From contig CAYNRA010000011.1 of assembly GCA_964399465.1 (NCBI GenBank), forward strand, positions 1-50,280: a DNA stretch of 50,280 nt, in the 5' to 3' direction. Numbering within the stretch: position 1 is the first letter of the stretch; every line of letters begins with the position of its first letter. The stretch is from CAYNRA01 sp964399465 (GTDB taxonomy: Bacteria > Bacteroidota > Bacteroidia > Cytophagales > Spirosomataceae). The notes beneath the pieces were generated by a model that saw only the letters and a list, made by a program, of their open reading frames with translations, made no database searches and had not been told where the DNA came from. Below are positions 8,907 through 17,341 of this stretch, piece by piece. The position numbers and the translations under genes were made by a program.

Positions 8907-10004
8907 ATGCAGACCATACGAACAAAGCGATTATTTACAGGATCAAGCGTACTACAAAATCAAGAAATAAAAGTTCAAAACGGAAAAATCATCTCCGTAC
9001 ATCGCCATAATGGCCCTTTTATGTATGACAACCTTGCACCTGGCTTTTTTGACACACATATCAACGGTGGCTATGTACATCATTTTACCCATGAACCAAC
9101 CTTGGAAAGCCTTGAAGACATGTACGAGGCATCCAAAGCAACAGGAGCGCCTTTTTTATTGGCATGTTTGATTACATCCTCCCTCGAAAATATTCAAAAA
9201 GGAATCCAAGCTGTTCGTGCATTTCAAGTAAAATACCCCACTGCGGGTTTGCTAGGCATGCACCTTGAAGGACCTTTTCTTTCTCCCAAAAAACGCGGGG
9301 CGCATTTGGAAAAATATTTACAGCTTCCTACGCAAGAAGCGCTTGATTTCATTATCAACGAAGGAAAAGGAGTCATCCAATTACTTACCATTGCCCCTGA
9401 ATTATTCTCAGCTGACCAAATAGCAACATTGCGTGAAGCAGGGATTACTTTATCAATTGGGCATTCCAATGCTACCTATCAAGAAGCGGCTGAAGCGATG
9501 CAAGGCGGTATTTCATTGGTCACACATTTGTACAATGCCATGTCTGGATTTGGGCACCGTGAACCCGGTTTGGTGGGTGCTACCCTAACTCACCCAAACG
9601 TTTTTGCACCGATTATTTTGGATGGCTACCATTGTCATTTTTCAGCGGCAAAATTGGCTTATGAGGCAAAGAAAGAAAGCCTTTTCTTAGTCTCCGATGC
9701 TTTATTTTTAGGAAAGAAAAAAGAAAGATTCATTTGGGAGGAATTTGATGCAACACTGACCGGTGAAGTATATACAAACACAGAAGGAAATTTGGCAGGA
9801 GGTGCTTTATCCCTTGGCGAGATGGTCAAAAATGCCGTTGAAAAAGTACAAATTCCATTAAAAACTGCCCTTGAAATGGCTACAAGTCGTCCGGCACGTG
9901 CACTTGGCATGGAAAAAGCAGTGGGGTATGTAAAACCGAATTATCCTGCTGTATTCACTGCTTTTCCAAACGACTTGAGCACATTCGAGTCCATTTTACT
10001 TTGA
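8907..10004 (+). CDS. nagA: N-acetylglucosamine-6-phosphate deacetylase
   Basis: The 365-residue amidohydrolase removes acetate from N-acetylglucosamine-6-phosphate, feeding peptidoglycan- or chitin-derived amino sugars into glycolysis and cell-wall synthesis. Visible family marks are PGFFDTHINGG near the N-terminus, the metal-ligand Glu in GMHLEGPFLSPKKRGAH, the two His motifs LSIGHSNATYQEA and LVTHLYNAMSG, and the catalytic Asp in LVSDALFLG. Length is normal. No nagB or transporter is adjacent. The last 9 bases overlap the convergent S41 gene. Confidence 0.92.
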   Translation: MQTIRTKRLFTGSSVLQNQEIKVQNGKIISVHRHNGPFMYDNLAPGFFDTHINGGYVHHFTHEPTLESLEDMYEASKATGAPFLLACLITSSLENIQKGIQAVRAFQVKYPTAGLLGMHLEGPFLSPKKRGAHLEKYLQLPTQEALDFIINEGKGVIQLLTIAPELFSADQIATLREAGITLSIGHSNATYQEAAEAMQGGISLVTHLYNAMSGFGHREPGLVGATLTHPNVFAPIILDGYHCHFSAAKLAYEAKKESLFLVSDALFLGKKKERFIWEEFDATLTGEVYTNTEGNLAGGALSLGEMVKNAVEKVQIPLKTALEMATSRPARALGMEKAVGYVKPNYPAVFTAFPNDLSTFESILL

Positions 10005-11453
10005 GTTGACAGAAGAACGAATCATTTGTTTGGTGAACTCCACGACCGTATCTTTTCTATTCAAAAAATCAGCCCAACTTGGTTCTACCCATAAATCAGG
10101 TTGAATAAAAAAGGATTTTGCTCGTTGGTTCGGCAACCGATGGTCTATTTTAAATAAAGGAATGTGCAAGATCAGTTTGGAGTGTGGGAGTTTAGCATTT
10201 TTCCAATTTCCAGCAAAACTTCCCCAATTCGCTCCACCTGGCTGTGTTCCGATGTACGTTCCTACCCCTTGGTCATACAAAAGTCCTAAGGTAAAAGTAG
10301 TTGCGGAATAACTTCCACCGTCCATCAAAAAGTACGTTTTACCCGAAAAGGCTTTTTTCGGAAAATCATCAAAAAGTTTGGATGGGTTTTTACGACCAAA
10401 ATACCCATCCATAGGTGATTTCTTAAAGACCAATCGGGTAATCAAGGGTGGAAAAACTGTAAACCAAGGTGCAATGGCGGATAAAGCTGTTTTTTTGAAT
10501 GTAAGTGAGTCAACCAACTGAAAGGGTTCTTTGGCTAAATAGCTTACAAAACGACGTACATTTGGTATATATCCACCGCCATTACCCCGAAAGTCGATGA
10601 GTAAATGTTGGATACTATCTTTTTCAATTTGGGTAAATCGTTGTTTGAGTAGGCGTTTAAATTTCCGCTGAGAGACATCCAAAAATTTTCCGGAAAGGGA
10701 AAATGAGCTAATTTCAAGACGGGCGATTTTAGCCGTTGAATCCTCAATGACATATTTAAAGTTCTTTTTTAACGCATCTTTGTACCTGAAAGAAATGCGT
10801 TTTATAATTGCTGAACTACTCATCATTTCTAATTTCTTAGAGGTAAAATCAAGTGAATCTGCGTGTTTAAACGTCACGAGAAGGGAATCTTTTTGGCCGA
10901 AATTTCGGGCATAAAAACTAGGAAAAGCACCTATGGCGTAATAAGAATTAGAGACAGGATTTCCGTTATCATTTCCAAAAACACGTTCATTTAAACGAAC
11001 AAGCGAGTCCATCGGGATACCCTCAATGGCATGTAACTCCATCCCTCTCTGAAAAGTGGTATCTGCAGCTGCTGCATAATTTACGTAGTATTTTCCATTG
11101 AATTTACGTATAAAAAAAGGCAATTGACGCGCATTTTTTCCATAGATTTTCGGAGAAATGAGTGTCGAAGTATGTCCATCTTGCACGGCGGCAATGACCG
11201 GTGCTAGTACACGAAAAAAGGCATGCATATCGAGTGAGTCTGTGGCAATTTGTTTTTCAGCCTCCTCCCATTTTTGGTTCAATGTATTTTTGGTTGTATA
11301 AGCGTATGGGTTGGGATGATAGCGTTCGAGAAGTTCTTTAGCTTTGAACAAATCTTCTTTCATTTGTTTGGGTGAAAGCTTTTGCGAAAAAACAGAATGA
11401 GAAGACGCTAAAAATAGAACCAAAAGCAAAAGATGGCGTAATTTAAGAGTCAT
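9996..11453 (-). CDS. Secreted S41-family peptidase
   Basis: The 485-residue protein has a signal peptide (LLLLVLFLASSHSVFSQ) and an S41 tail-specific-protease fold. The N-terminal region has AVQDGHTSTLI, as in tricorn/CtpA relatives. A central HLLIDFRGNGGGYIPNVRRF block follows, and then a nucleophile-type Ser383 in GGSYSATT. It would cleave proteins or peptides in the periplasm or outside the cell. The usual PDZ signature is weak, so it resembles the PDZ-poor S41 group. No lysine general base was pinned down. It is divergent from nusB across 126 bp. Confidence 0.8.
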   Translation of the reverse strand: MTLKLRHLLLLVLFLASSHSVFSQKLSPKQMKEDLFKAKELLERYHPNPYAYTTKNTLNQKWEEAEKQIATDSLDMHAFFRVLAPVIAAVQDGHTSTLISPKIYGKNARQLPFFIRKFNGKYYVNYAAAADTTFQRGMELHAIEGIPMDSLVRLNERVFGNDNGNPVSNSYYAIGAFPSFYARNFGQKDSLLVTFKHADSLDFTSKKLEMMSSSAIIKRISFRYKDALKKNFKYVIEDSTAKIARLEISSFSLSGKFLDVSQRKFKRLLKQRFTQIEKDSIQHLLIDFRGNGGGYIPNVRRFVSYLAKEPFQLVDSLTFKKTALSAIAPWFTVFPPLITRLVFKKSPMDGYFGRKNPSKLFDDFPKKAFSGKTYFLMDGGSYSATTFTLGLLYDQGVGTYIGTQPGGANWGSFAGNWKNAKLPHSKLILHIPLFKIDHRLPNQRAKSFFIQPDLWVEPSWADFLNRKDTVVEFTKQMIRSSVNSK

Positions 11454-11481
11454 GCGGGTATTTTTATTGGATTATATGAAT

Positions 11482-11489
11482 CAAAAATA
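11482..11489 (-). promoter_or_regulatory. Candidate -7 box for S41 peptidase gene
   Basis: Read on the minus strand this is TATTTTTG, matching TAnnTTTG, and it lies 29 bases before the S41 start codon. No good -33 element is seen at 17-23 bases. Confidence 0.35.
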
Positions 11490-11517
11490 GAGATTATTTG
11501 CAAACATTAAGTGGTAA

Positions 11518-11550
11518 TTTGACAAATTAAAACGCAATTTTGTATCTTTG
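11518..11550 (+). promoter_or_regulatory. Bacteroidota-type promoter for nusB operon
   Basis: A TTTG at 11518-11521 and TATCTTTG at 11543-11550 are separated by 21 bases, very close to the Bacteroidota consensus (TTTG, about 19-21 bases, TAnnTTTG). Transcription would begin near 11557, about 23 bases before the nusB ATG. This is the best promoter in the window. Confidence 0.7.
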
Positions 11551-11579
11551 CGACCTGAAAAATTAAGTTCATTGAAAGT

Positions 11580-12725
11580 ATGTTAAATAGACGTCAAATT
11601 AGGATACGCACGATGCAAGCCCTTTATGCGTATGAAAAAGCGAGGGGAGCAAATTACATGATTTCTCAAGAAATGATTGAGACGCATTTTTCACCTGATT
11701 TGAATTCGATGGAGTTCCAAGATAAAAAGCTTTTGGAAGGAAAACGAAAACTAGGTCTATCTTTACTTCAAGAAAAGGTTTTCCCCAACCAATCTGAGCC
11801 TTCCGAGCCAGATGATTACACAGACGAAATCCGTCAGGCTGTTTCCCAAGCGTATGTTTCCTATTTGAACCGCAATAAAACGGACAAAGAGTACATTTTG
11901 ACACGCTATCCTATGCTAATCGAAAAGGTATATGATGTGTATATCTTCTTTTTGGGTCTCTATTTGGAGATTGCCAAACGAAGCAAAGCCGAGAAAAATC
12001 CGTATTATCAATCGAGTTTGGCAGATAACAGAATGTTGATTGCCTTGGCTGAAAATCCTGCTTTCATAGATGCTCAAATGCGCAGAAATGCGCAGTGGGA
12101 TGAAGAACAAGCCTTAGTAAATACCTTTTTTAAAGAGGCAATTGTAGAAAATACACGTTATATTGAATATTGCATGGCAGCCAACCATTCACGGGAGGAA
12201 GATTTGGCTATCTTGAAGTATTTGGTTAAAAATGTGTTTTTAAAAAATGAAACACTGGGCGCGTATTTTGACAAATACCACTTGTTTTGGTCAGAAGATT
12301 TAGAAGTACTCCGTGCGATGGTTTCTCATACATTCCAGCCTTACATTGAAGAAGAGCGTATTATGTTGGAAACTTTAGATAATACGTGGGAAGAGAACAA
12401 AAACTTTTTTAAAACTTTGTTCAAAAAAACGATTGAGGACGAAAAAGAATTAATAGATTTGCTTACACCAAAACTCCGGAACTGGGAAGTAGAGCGTACC
12501 GCCGAAACAGACCGAATATTGTTAAAAATGGCTGTTACAGAGTTAATCGAATACCCGAGTATTCCGGTGAAAGTGACAATTAATGAAATAATTGAGATTG
12601 GGAAAAACTTCAGTACAGAAAAAAGTGGTACATTTATAAACGGAGTTCTAGATTCCTTGTCAAAAGATTTAATTGAAAGCGGCCAAATCAAGAAATCAGG
12701 TCGTGGGATGTTAGATAACAAATAA
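11580..12725 (+). CDS. nusB: Transcription antitermination protein NusB, extended form
   Basis: The 381-residue protein starts with NRRQIRIRTMQALYAYE, the first helix of NusB. Its C-terminal third (LRNWEVERTAETDRILLKMAVTELI, then PVKVTINEIIEIGKNFSTEKSGTFINGVLD) is the conserved NusB core. With NusE it binds boxA in rRNA leader transcripts and prevents early termination. Classical NusB is only about 140 residues; an inserted region of roughly 200 residues, as here, is usual in Bacteroidota. It heads a run with ytxH, yajC and the DUF721 gene. Confidence 0.92.
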   Translation: MLNRRQIRIRTMQALYAYEKARGANYMISQEMIETHFSPDLNSMEFQDKKLLEGKRKLGLSLLQEKVFPNQSEPSEPDDYTDEIRQAVSQAYVSYLNRNKTDKEYILTRYPMLIEKVYDVYIFFLGLYLEIAKRSKAEKNPYYQSSLADNRMLIALAENPAFIDAQMRRNAQWDEEQALVNTFFKEAIVENTRYIEYCMAANHSREEDLAILKYLVKNVFLKNETLGAYFDKYHLFWSEDLEVLRAMVSHTFQPYIEEERIMLETLDNTWEENKNFFKTLFKKTIEDEKELIDLLTPKLRNWEVERTAETDRILLKMAVTELIEYPSIPVKVTINEIIEIGKNFSTEKSGTFINGVLDSLSKDLIESGQIKKSGRGMLDNK

Positions 12726-12746
12726 GTCAACCAAAATTTTTAAAAG

Positions 12747-13067
12747 ATGAGTAGTTCGTCCAAAACATTACTTGCTTTCGTAGCCGGCATCGCTACAGGT
12801 GCTGTATTAGGGATTTTATATGCTCCAGAAAAAGGAGAAGTAACCCGTGAGAAGCTGGGTTCTCAACTGAAAAAGTATAAAAATCAGTTAGAAGCCTTCA
12901 TCAACGATATCATTGAAAGAGGTGATGAAGTAGCTCTAGAAATGGTCGGTGGTGATAGCCAAGCCAAAGCAGAAGGTCAAAAAGTAGTAAACGAGGCACG
13001 TGAAAAAGCAGAACGTTTATTGCTAGATGTAGAAAGTTTAATGGCTGAAATCAAGGAAAAAGCCTAA
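12747..13067 (+). CDS. YtxH domain-containing small membrane protein
   Basis: The 106-residue protein has one N-terminal membrane segment (LLAFVAGIATGAVLGILYAPEKG) ending in the YAPxxG signature of YtxH proteins. A long charged, probably coiled-coil tail follows (EKAERLLLDVESLMAEIKEK). The family is widespread and linked to general stress in Bacillus, but its molecular role is unknown. It lies 21 bases after nusB and 38 before yajC, in the same operon. Confidence 0.8.
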   Translation: MSSSSKTLLAFVAGIATGAVLGILYAPEKGEVTREKLGSQLKKYKNQLEAFINDIIERGDEVALEMVGGDSQAKAEGQKVVNEAREKAERLLLDVESLMAEIKEKA

Positions 13068-13105
13068 TTTATTCATTCCCTATTTATTCATTTAATATTG
13101 TATTC

Positions 13106-13384
13106 ATGGTACTTTTACAAGCAGCTGGTGGCGGAAATTTCAGCTTCCTAATTTTGATGGGTGGTATGTTTGTCGTGATGTATTTTTTCATGATTCGCCC
13201 ACAACAAAAAAAACAAAAAGAGCAACAAAAAATGGTTGACGAACTCAAAGTGGGTGATGAAGTGGTGACGGTTAGCGGTTTACACGGTAAAGTCATTGAA
13301 AAAGACGACGCGACTGTTACCATCGCTCCTGGTGGTGGTGCTCGACTCACATTTGACAAATCAGCGATTTCTCGCAAGAAATAA
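13106..13384 (+). CDS. yajC: Preprotein translocase subunit YajC
   Basis: This 92-residue protein has a single transmembrane helix (FLILMGGMFVVMYFFMI) followed at once by RPQQKKQKEQQKMVDELKVGDEVVT, the YajC hallmark, and a small beta-rich domain. It associates with SecDF at the inner membrane and helps protein export. A strong intrinsic terminator begins 5 bases after its stop. Confidence 0.95.
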   Translation: MVLLQAAGGGNFSFLILMGGMFVVMYFFMIRPQQKKQKEQQKMVDELKVGDEVVTVSGLHGKVIEKDDATVTIAPGGGARLTFDKSAISRKK

Positions 13385-13389
13385 ACACG

Positions 13390-13419
13390 ATGCTTACCTT
13401 CAAAAGGTAAGCATTTTTT
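13390..13419 (+). terminator. Intrinsic terminator between yajC and DUF721 gene
   Basis: ATGCTTACCTT (13390-13400) pairs exactly with AAGGTAAGCAT (13404-13414) around a CAA loop and runs into six Ts (13414-13419). The 11-bp stem and U-tract are textbook. It ends only 6 bases before the next ATG (13426), so it may attenuate rather than end the operon. Confidence 0.8.
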
Positions 13420-13425
13420 GTAAAT

Positions 13426-13728
13426 ATGAATATAAAGAGCAGAAAAACAGAAGCACAACCCATTCAAGAGGCAATCAAAAGTTTTTTGGAGACATTCAAA
13501 TTAAAGGATAAGTTTGATGAAACCTATCTGAGTGCTTTTTGGGAGAGACTCATGGGAAAAACCATTGCAAGCCGTACTGCCCGCGTATATGTAAAAAAAG
13601 AAGTACTTTTCATTGAAGTTACTTCTGCCCCACTTCGCGATGAGTTAAGTCGTGTTAAAACGCTTTTAATCAAGAAAGTAAATGATGAAGTTGGAAGAGA
13701 CATGATTAAAGATGTTGTCTTCCTTTAA
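13426..13728 (+). CDS. DUF721 (DciA-like) protein
   Basis: The 100-residue protein matches Bacteroidota DUF721 proteins in order: an N-terminal helix (IQEAIKSFLETFKLKDKF), then a KH-like core (FWERLMGKTIASRTARVYVKKEVLFIEV), then LRDELSRVKTLLIKKVNDEVG and an end in IKDVVFL. In other phyla DciA loads the replicative helicase DnaB; this role is inferred by homology. The ATG at 13426 gives the standard length, yet it lies directly behind the yajC terminator with no promoter visible between, so expression needs read-through. The next gene starts 11 bases after its stop. Confidence 0.75.
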   Translation: MNIKSRKTEAQPIQEAIKSFLETFKLKDKFDETYLSAFWERLMGKTIASRTARVYVKKEVLFIEVTSAPLRDELSRVKTLLIKKVNDEVGRDMIKDVVFL

Positions 13729-13739
13729 TTCAATAAGAT

Positions 13740-14648
13740 ATGGAAAATCAGTTATTTAGACCTCCCTTGTTAAAAAAAGGAGATAAAGTCGGGATTGTAT
13801 CTATGGCAAGCCGCGTAAAACCTGAAGCCGTTTTACGAGCAAAAGACTATTTGGAACAATGGGGACTTGAAGTGGTCTTGGGAAAATCGTTCTCAGATGT
13901 TCATTTCAACTTTGCAGGAACAGATGAAACACGAAAAAAGGACTTGCAATACATGCTTGATGACCACGAAATCAAGGCGATTTTCTCCTCGCGTGGTGGC
14001 TATGGCGTTTCTCGTATCCTTGATTCTTTGAATTTTTATCTCTTCAAAAAAAGCCCAAAATGGCTGGTCGGTTTCTCTGATATTACGGCACTTCATGCGC
14101 ATTTATTCCAGATGGGATACCAAAGTATTCACGGCCCTATGCCTACAACTTTCCCGAATGATGCGTATTCTTTAGAAGCCCTTCGAACTGCCCTTTTTTA
14201 TGAAACTATCTCGTACAGCGTTGACTATCAAGAAGATAACCGAATGGGCGAAGGTGTCGGACAAATTATTGGTGGAAATTTATGCCTTTTAGCACATACA
14301 ATTGGCTCTCCTTCTGACTTTTCATTTGATGGTAAAATACTTGTTTTAGAAGAAGTCGGCGAACCCCATTATAACGTAGATCGCATGGTTTTGCAACTCA
14401 AGCGTGCAGGAAAATTAAAGAACTTGGCGGGTTTAGTAGTTGGTCAGTTTTCAGAAATGAAAGACCCCGTACATCAATTTGGAAAAACAGCCTACGAAAT
14501 CATTGCAGAACATACCGCAGGTACAAATTACCCCATTGTTTATGATTTCCCGATTGGACATACGAAAGCCAACTATGCTTTCCGTTCTGGTGAAACCATG
14601 AAATTGAGTGTTTCAGAATCAGGAACACAGCTTTCCACAGTTCGTTAA
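13740..14648 (+). CDS. LD-carboxypeptidase, peptidase family S66
   Basis: The 302-residue protein carries the S66 triad. Ser113 is in LVGFSDITALH, the glutamate is at 204-208 in LVLEEVGEPHYNVDRM, and His274 is in FPIGHTKANYAF. The spacing matches LdcA. It cleaves the L-Lys/mDAP-D-Ala bond of murein tetrapeptides during cell-wall recycling in the cytoplasm. Length is typical. Its TAA overlaps the stop of the convergent ade gene within TTAA at 14645-14648. Confidence 0.92.
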   Translation: MENQLFRPPLLKKGDKVGIVSMASRVKPEAVLRAKDYLEQWGLEVVLGKSFSDVHFNFAGTDETRKKDLQYMLDDHEIKAIFSSRGGYGVSRILDSLNFYLFKKSPKWLVGFSDITALHAHLFQMGYQSIHGPMPTTFPNDAYSLEALRTALFYETISYSVDYQEDNRMGEGVGQIIGGNLCLLAHTIGSPSDFSFDGKILVLEEVGEPHYNVDRMVLQLKRAGKLKNLAGLVVGQFSEMKDPVHQFGKTAYEIIAEHTAGTNYPIVYDFPIGHTKANYAFRSGETMKLSVSESGTQLSTVR

Positions 14649-16288
14649 GGACGAACTGTGGGGCTTGTAAAGGCGAATGTTTCTCCATCGAATAATCCTA
14701 AGTCACTTAGTTTTAAAGACGGAATAACCAAAAGTGCCATGAACGATAAACTCATAAACGGAGATAATAAAGTGCTACCAAGTTCCTCTTTTGCCAATTT
14801 ATCCAATCTTGTATAGAGATCAGCCACTTGATAGGCATCTAAATCGCTCATCAAACCAGCAATAGGGAGTCCCAATACTTCGACTTTTTCGTCTGTAACA
14901 AGTGCCAATCCTCCTTTTTCGTACATAATTGCGGAAATCGCTTGTAAAATTACGTCGTCATTCACACCAACTACAATAATATTATGTGAATCGTGTGCAA
15001 CAGACGAAGCAATAGCTCCTTTTTTCAAACCAAAACCGTGTATGAACGCTACCGCAGGGGGCGCTTCTTTGCTGTATCTGTTGATAACCACAACTTTCAG
15101 GACATCTGCTTCCACTCTACTCACCTCTGAAGCAACAATTTCTATCGGAAATAGCTTTTTTTCAGTGACCAGTTGCCCATCTAATACACGAATAGCTTGA
15201 ATGAATGCATCGTTTTCATCGATTTTACATTGAATATCCTCCGTGCAAATTGTCCGTTCTACAAAGAAGTTCAGAGGGGTATCAAATACCGAAGGAATCA
15301 TAGAAACGCCTGACTCAGCGACTTTCTCCCCTTTGATATAAGTTTCAAGTACGGTAAATTCTGAAAGGTTATCTACTTTGATAAAATCGGCAGAGTCTCC
15401 TTTTTGCAGCAGACCGACAGCTAAATTATAGTGCTTAATTGGGTTTAACGACGCCATTTTAAGGGCATCAAAAAGCGCTACCCCAGCTTGAATGGCTCTT
15501 TTAACCAACTCGTTGATATGGCTAATGAGCAAACTATCCGGGTGTTTATCGTCAGAACAAAACATCATCTGGTGGGCATGAGTCCGAGCCAATGGAATAA
15601 GTGCATCAAAATTCTTAGCAGCGCTTCCCTCCCGAATCAGAATTTTTACACCGAGTTTTAGTTTATCTTCGGCTTCTTCCAAGGTAAAACATTCGTGGTC
15701 GGTTTCTATGCCGTAACTGAAGTATTTTGCGGCTGTTTCTCCACGTAAACCGGGTGCATGGCCATCGACGGGTTTATTGTATTTTTTTGCTAACGCTAAT
15801 TTTTCAAGCACATCTGGAAATGCATGAATAACACCGGGAAAGTTCATCATCTCAGCCAAATATCCAACTTCAGGATAGGCAAAAAGCGTTTCAATATCCT
15901 GAATATCAATCGTTGCACCAGCGGTTTCAAAAGTCGTTGCGGGCACGCACGAGGGAACACCAAAACAGAAATGAAAAGGTACTTTTTTCCCATTTTCAAT
16001 CATGAACTTAACTCCCTCGAGACCAAGCACATTCGCAATTTCATGCGGGTCAGAAACCGTTCCCACAGTTCCATGCGTGACCGCAAGACGCGCAAATTGC
16101 GCTGGTGGAAGAAGCGAACTTTCAACATGCACGTGTGCATCAACAAAGCCGGGCAAATAATAGGGCCCATTTATTTTTTCATCCCCGAGCTTGCGAATCG
16201 CTACAATTCGTTGGTTTTCAACATCAAATTCGCCAAAAAAGAGCGTATTCGTGATTAAATCGATTATATTCCCTTGATAGGTCGTCAT
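14645..16288 (-). CDS. ade: Adenine deaminase
   Basis: The protein (547 residues from the chosen start) converts adenine to hypoxanthine in purine salvage. It shows the amidohydrolase metal motif YLPGFVDAHVHVESSLL, the Ade-specific FHFCFGVPSCVPAT, DGHAPGL, and MMFCSDDKHPDSLL. The C-terminal IHGFGLKKGAIASSVAHDSHNIIVVG block is also typical. An upstream ATG at 16330 would overlap nuoB by 31 bases, so the ATG at 16288 (MTTYQGNIID), 12 bases after the nuoB stop, is preferred. It lies last in the glgE-nuoA-nuoB-ade run. Confidence 0.9.
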   Translation of the reverse strand: MTTYQGNIIDLITNTLFFGEFDVENQRIVAIRKLGDEKINGPYYLPGFVDAHVHVESSLLPPAQFARLAVTHGTVGTVSDPHEIANVLGLEGVKFMIENGKKVPFHFCFGVPSCVPATTFETAGATIDIQDIETLFAYPEVGYLAEMMNFPGVIHAFPDVLEKLALAKKYNKPVDGHAPGLRGETAAKYFSYGIETDHECFTLEEAEDKLKLGVKILIREGSAAKNFDALIPLARTHAHQMMFCSDDKHPDSLLISHINELVKRAIQAGVALFDALKMASLNPIKHYNLAVGLLQKGDSADFIKVDNLSEFTVLETYIKGEKVAESGVSMIPSVFDTPLNFFVERTICTEDIQCKIDENDAFIQAIRVLDGQLVTEKKLFPIEIVASEVSRVEADVLKVVVINRYSKEAPPAVAFIHGFGLKKGAIASSVAHDSHNIIVVGVNDDVILQAISAIMYEKGGLALVTDEKVEVLGLPIAGLMSDLDAYQVADLYTRLDKLAKEELGSTLLSPFMSLSFMALLVIPSLKLSDLGLFDGETFAFTSPTVRP

Positions 16289-16299
16289 GTTGTTCAAGT

Positions 16300-16827
16300 T
16301 TAGGATTCCGCTGGCGTATCTTGTCTCCAATCGGTCACTTTTTGCTGTTTAATTCGTTCTTGGAGCTTTAAAATACCACCCAAAAGTGCTTCTGGACGTG
16401 GAGGACAGCCCGGCACATACACATCTACCGGAATGATTTTATCAACCCCTTTCACCACATGGTAGCCATGCTCCCAGTACGGCCCACCACAATTGGAACA
16501 AGAGCCCATGGAGATAACATACTTAGGGTCAGGCATTTGCTCGTAAAGTCGCTTAATTCTATCCGCCATTTTAAACGTGACCGTACCTGAGATAATGATT
16601 AAATCTGCTTGCCTCGGCGAGTTTCTAGGAAAAATCCCGAAACGTTCTAAGTCATAATTGGAAGCATAGGTAGCCATCATTTCAATCGCACAGCAAGCGA
16701 GCCCGAAACCCAATGGCCAAAGAGAATTTGCGCGCGCCCAATTGGTTAATTCGTCCAAGGAAGTTAAAATAATTTCAGCTTCACCCGTTTTTATTCTTTG
16801 TGCATTTTCTAGCGAGTCAAAATTCAT
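16300..16827 (-). CDS. nuoB: NADH-quinone oxidoreductase subunit B
   Basis: The 175-residue protein holds the last iron-sulfur cluster (N2) of complex I. The four ligands are visible as the tandem cysteines in GFGLACCAIEMM, the cysteine region GSCSNCGG, and YVPGCPPRPE. It passes electrons to the quinone at the membrane interface. Its ATG overlaps the nuoA stop in ATGA. nuoC and nuoD do not follow; nuoD lies 9 kb away at 25898. Confidence 0.97.
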   Translation of the reverse strand: MNFDSLENAQRIKTGEAEIILTSLDELTNWARANSLWPLGFGLACCAIEMMATYASNYDLERFGIFPRNSPRQADLIIISGTVTFKMADRIKRLYEQMPDPKYVISMGSCSNCGGPYWEHGYHVVKGVDKIIPVDVYVPGCPPRPEALLGGILKLQERIKQQKVTDWRQDTPAES

Positions 16828-17306
16828 TTTTTGGTGGATTTAGCGTATTTTTCATTGATTTTGGCGTACATATCAGCAGGAACTGGAGACTTGAAAACTT
16901 CTTTTTTCTTGTTGTTTGTGGTTTCCCAATCGAGTAATCCTTGCGACCAAACATAGGCAAGACCGAGTCCTAAGATGAGCACAAATAGACCTGCCTCAAG
17001 AAGAGTAAACCATCCCCAAAGCCCATTGGTTTCTGCAATAAGTGTAGTATCTGCAAATACCGTAGCCCAAGGAAACAAAAAAACAAGTTCCACATCAAAA
17101 AGCACAAATACCAGAGCCACCAAATAGTAGCGCACTGTAAACCGGACATTCGTGCCTCCAATTGCTTCTTCTCCGGATTCATAGGACGTTAATTTCTCAA
17201 AAGTTGGTTTAGATGGACGAATAAACCAAGCAATCCCCATCACGATAAGAAAAAGCCCAACAGCACCGAGTATAAAAAGCAATACAAAGCCAAAATCTGT
17301 TAACAT
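16824..17306 (-). CDS. nuoA: NADH-quinone oxidoreductase subunit A
   Basis: The 160-residue membrane subunit has three hydrophobic helices and the conserved loop YESGEEAIGGTNVRFTVRYYLVALVFVLFDVELVFLFPW. It helps form the quinone site and the junction with the proton-pumping arm of complex I. The charged C-terminal tail (about 35 residues after WSQGLLDWE) is longer than in E. coli but common in Bacteroidota. Only 35 bases separate it from glgE upstream, so it is probably read from the glgE promoter or one inside glgE. Confidence 0.95.
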   Translation of the reverse strand: MLTDFGFVLLFILGAVGLFLIVMGIAWFIRPSKPTFEKLTSYESGEEAIGGTNVRFTVRYYLVALVFVLFDVELVFLFPWATVFADTTLIAETNGLWGWFTLLEAGLFVLILGLGLAYVWSQGLLDWETTNNKKKEVFKSPVPADMYAKINEKYAKSTKK

Positions 17307-17341
17307 TCCGTTGTGTAGTTACATTCTCCTTACGAGAATCA

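Noticed and set aside
12341..12730. 129-codon minus-strand frame
   Set aside because: It is antisense to the conserved C-terminal domain of nusB.
15824..16258. 144-codon plus-strand frame
   Set aside because: It is antisense to the well-supported ade gene.
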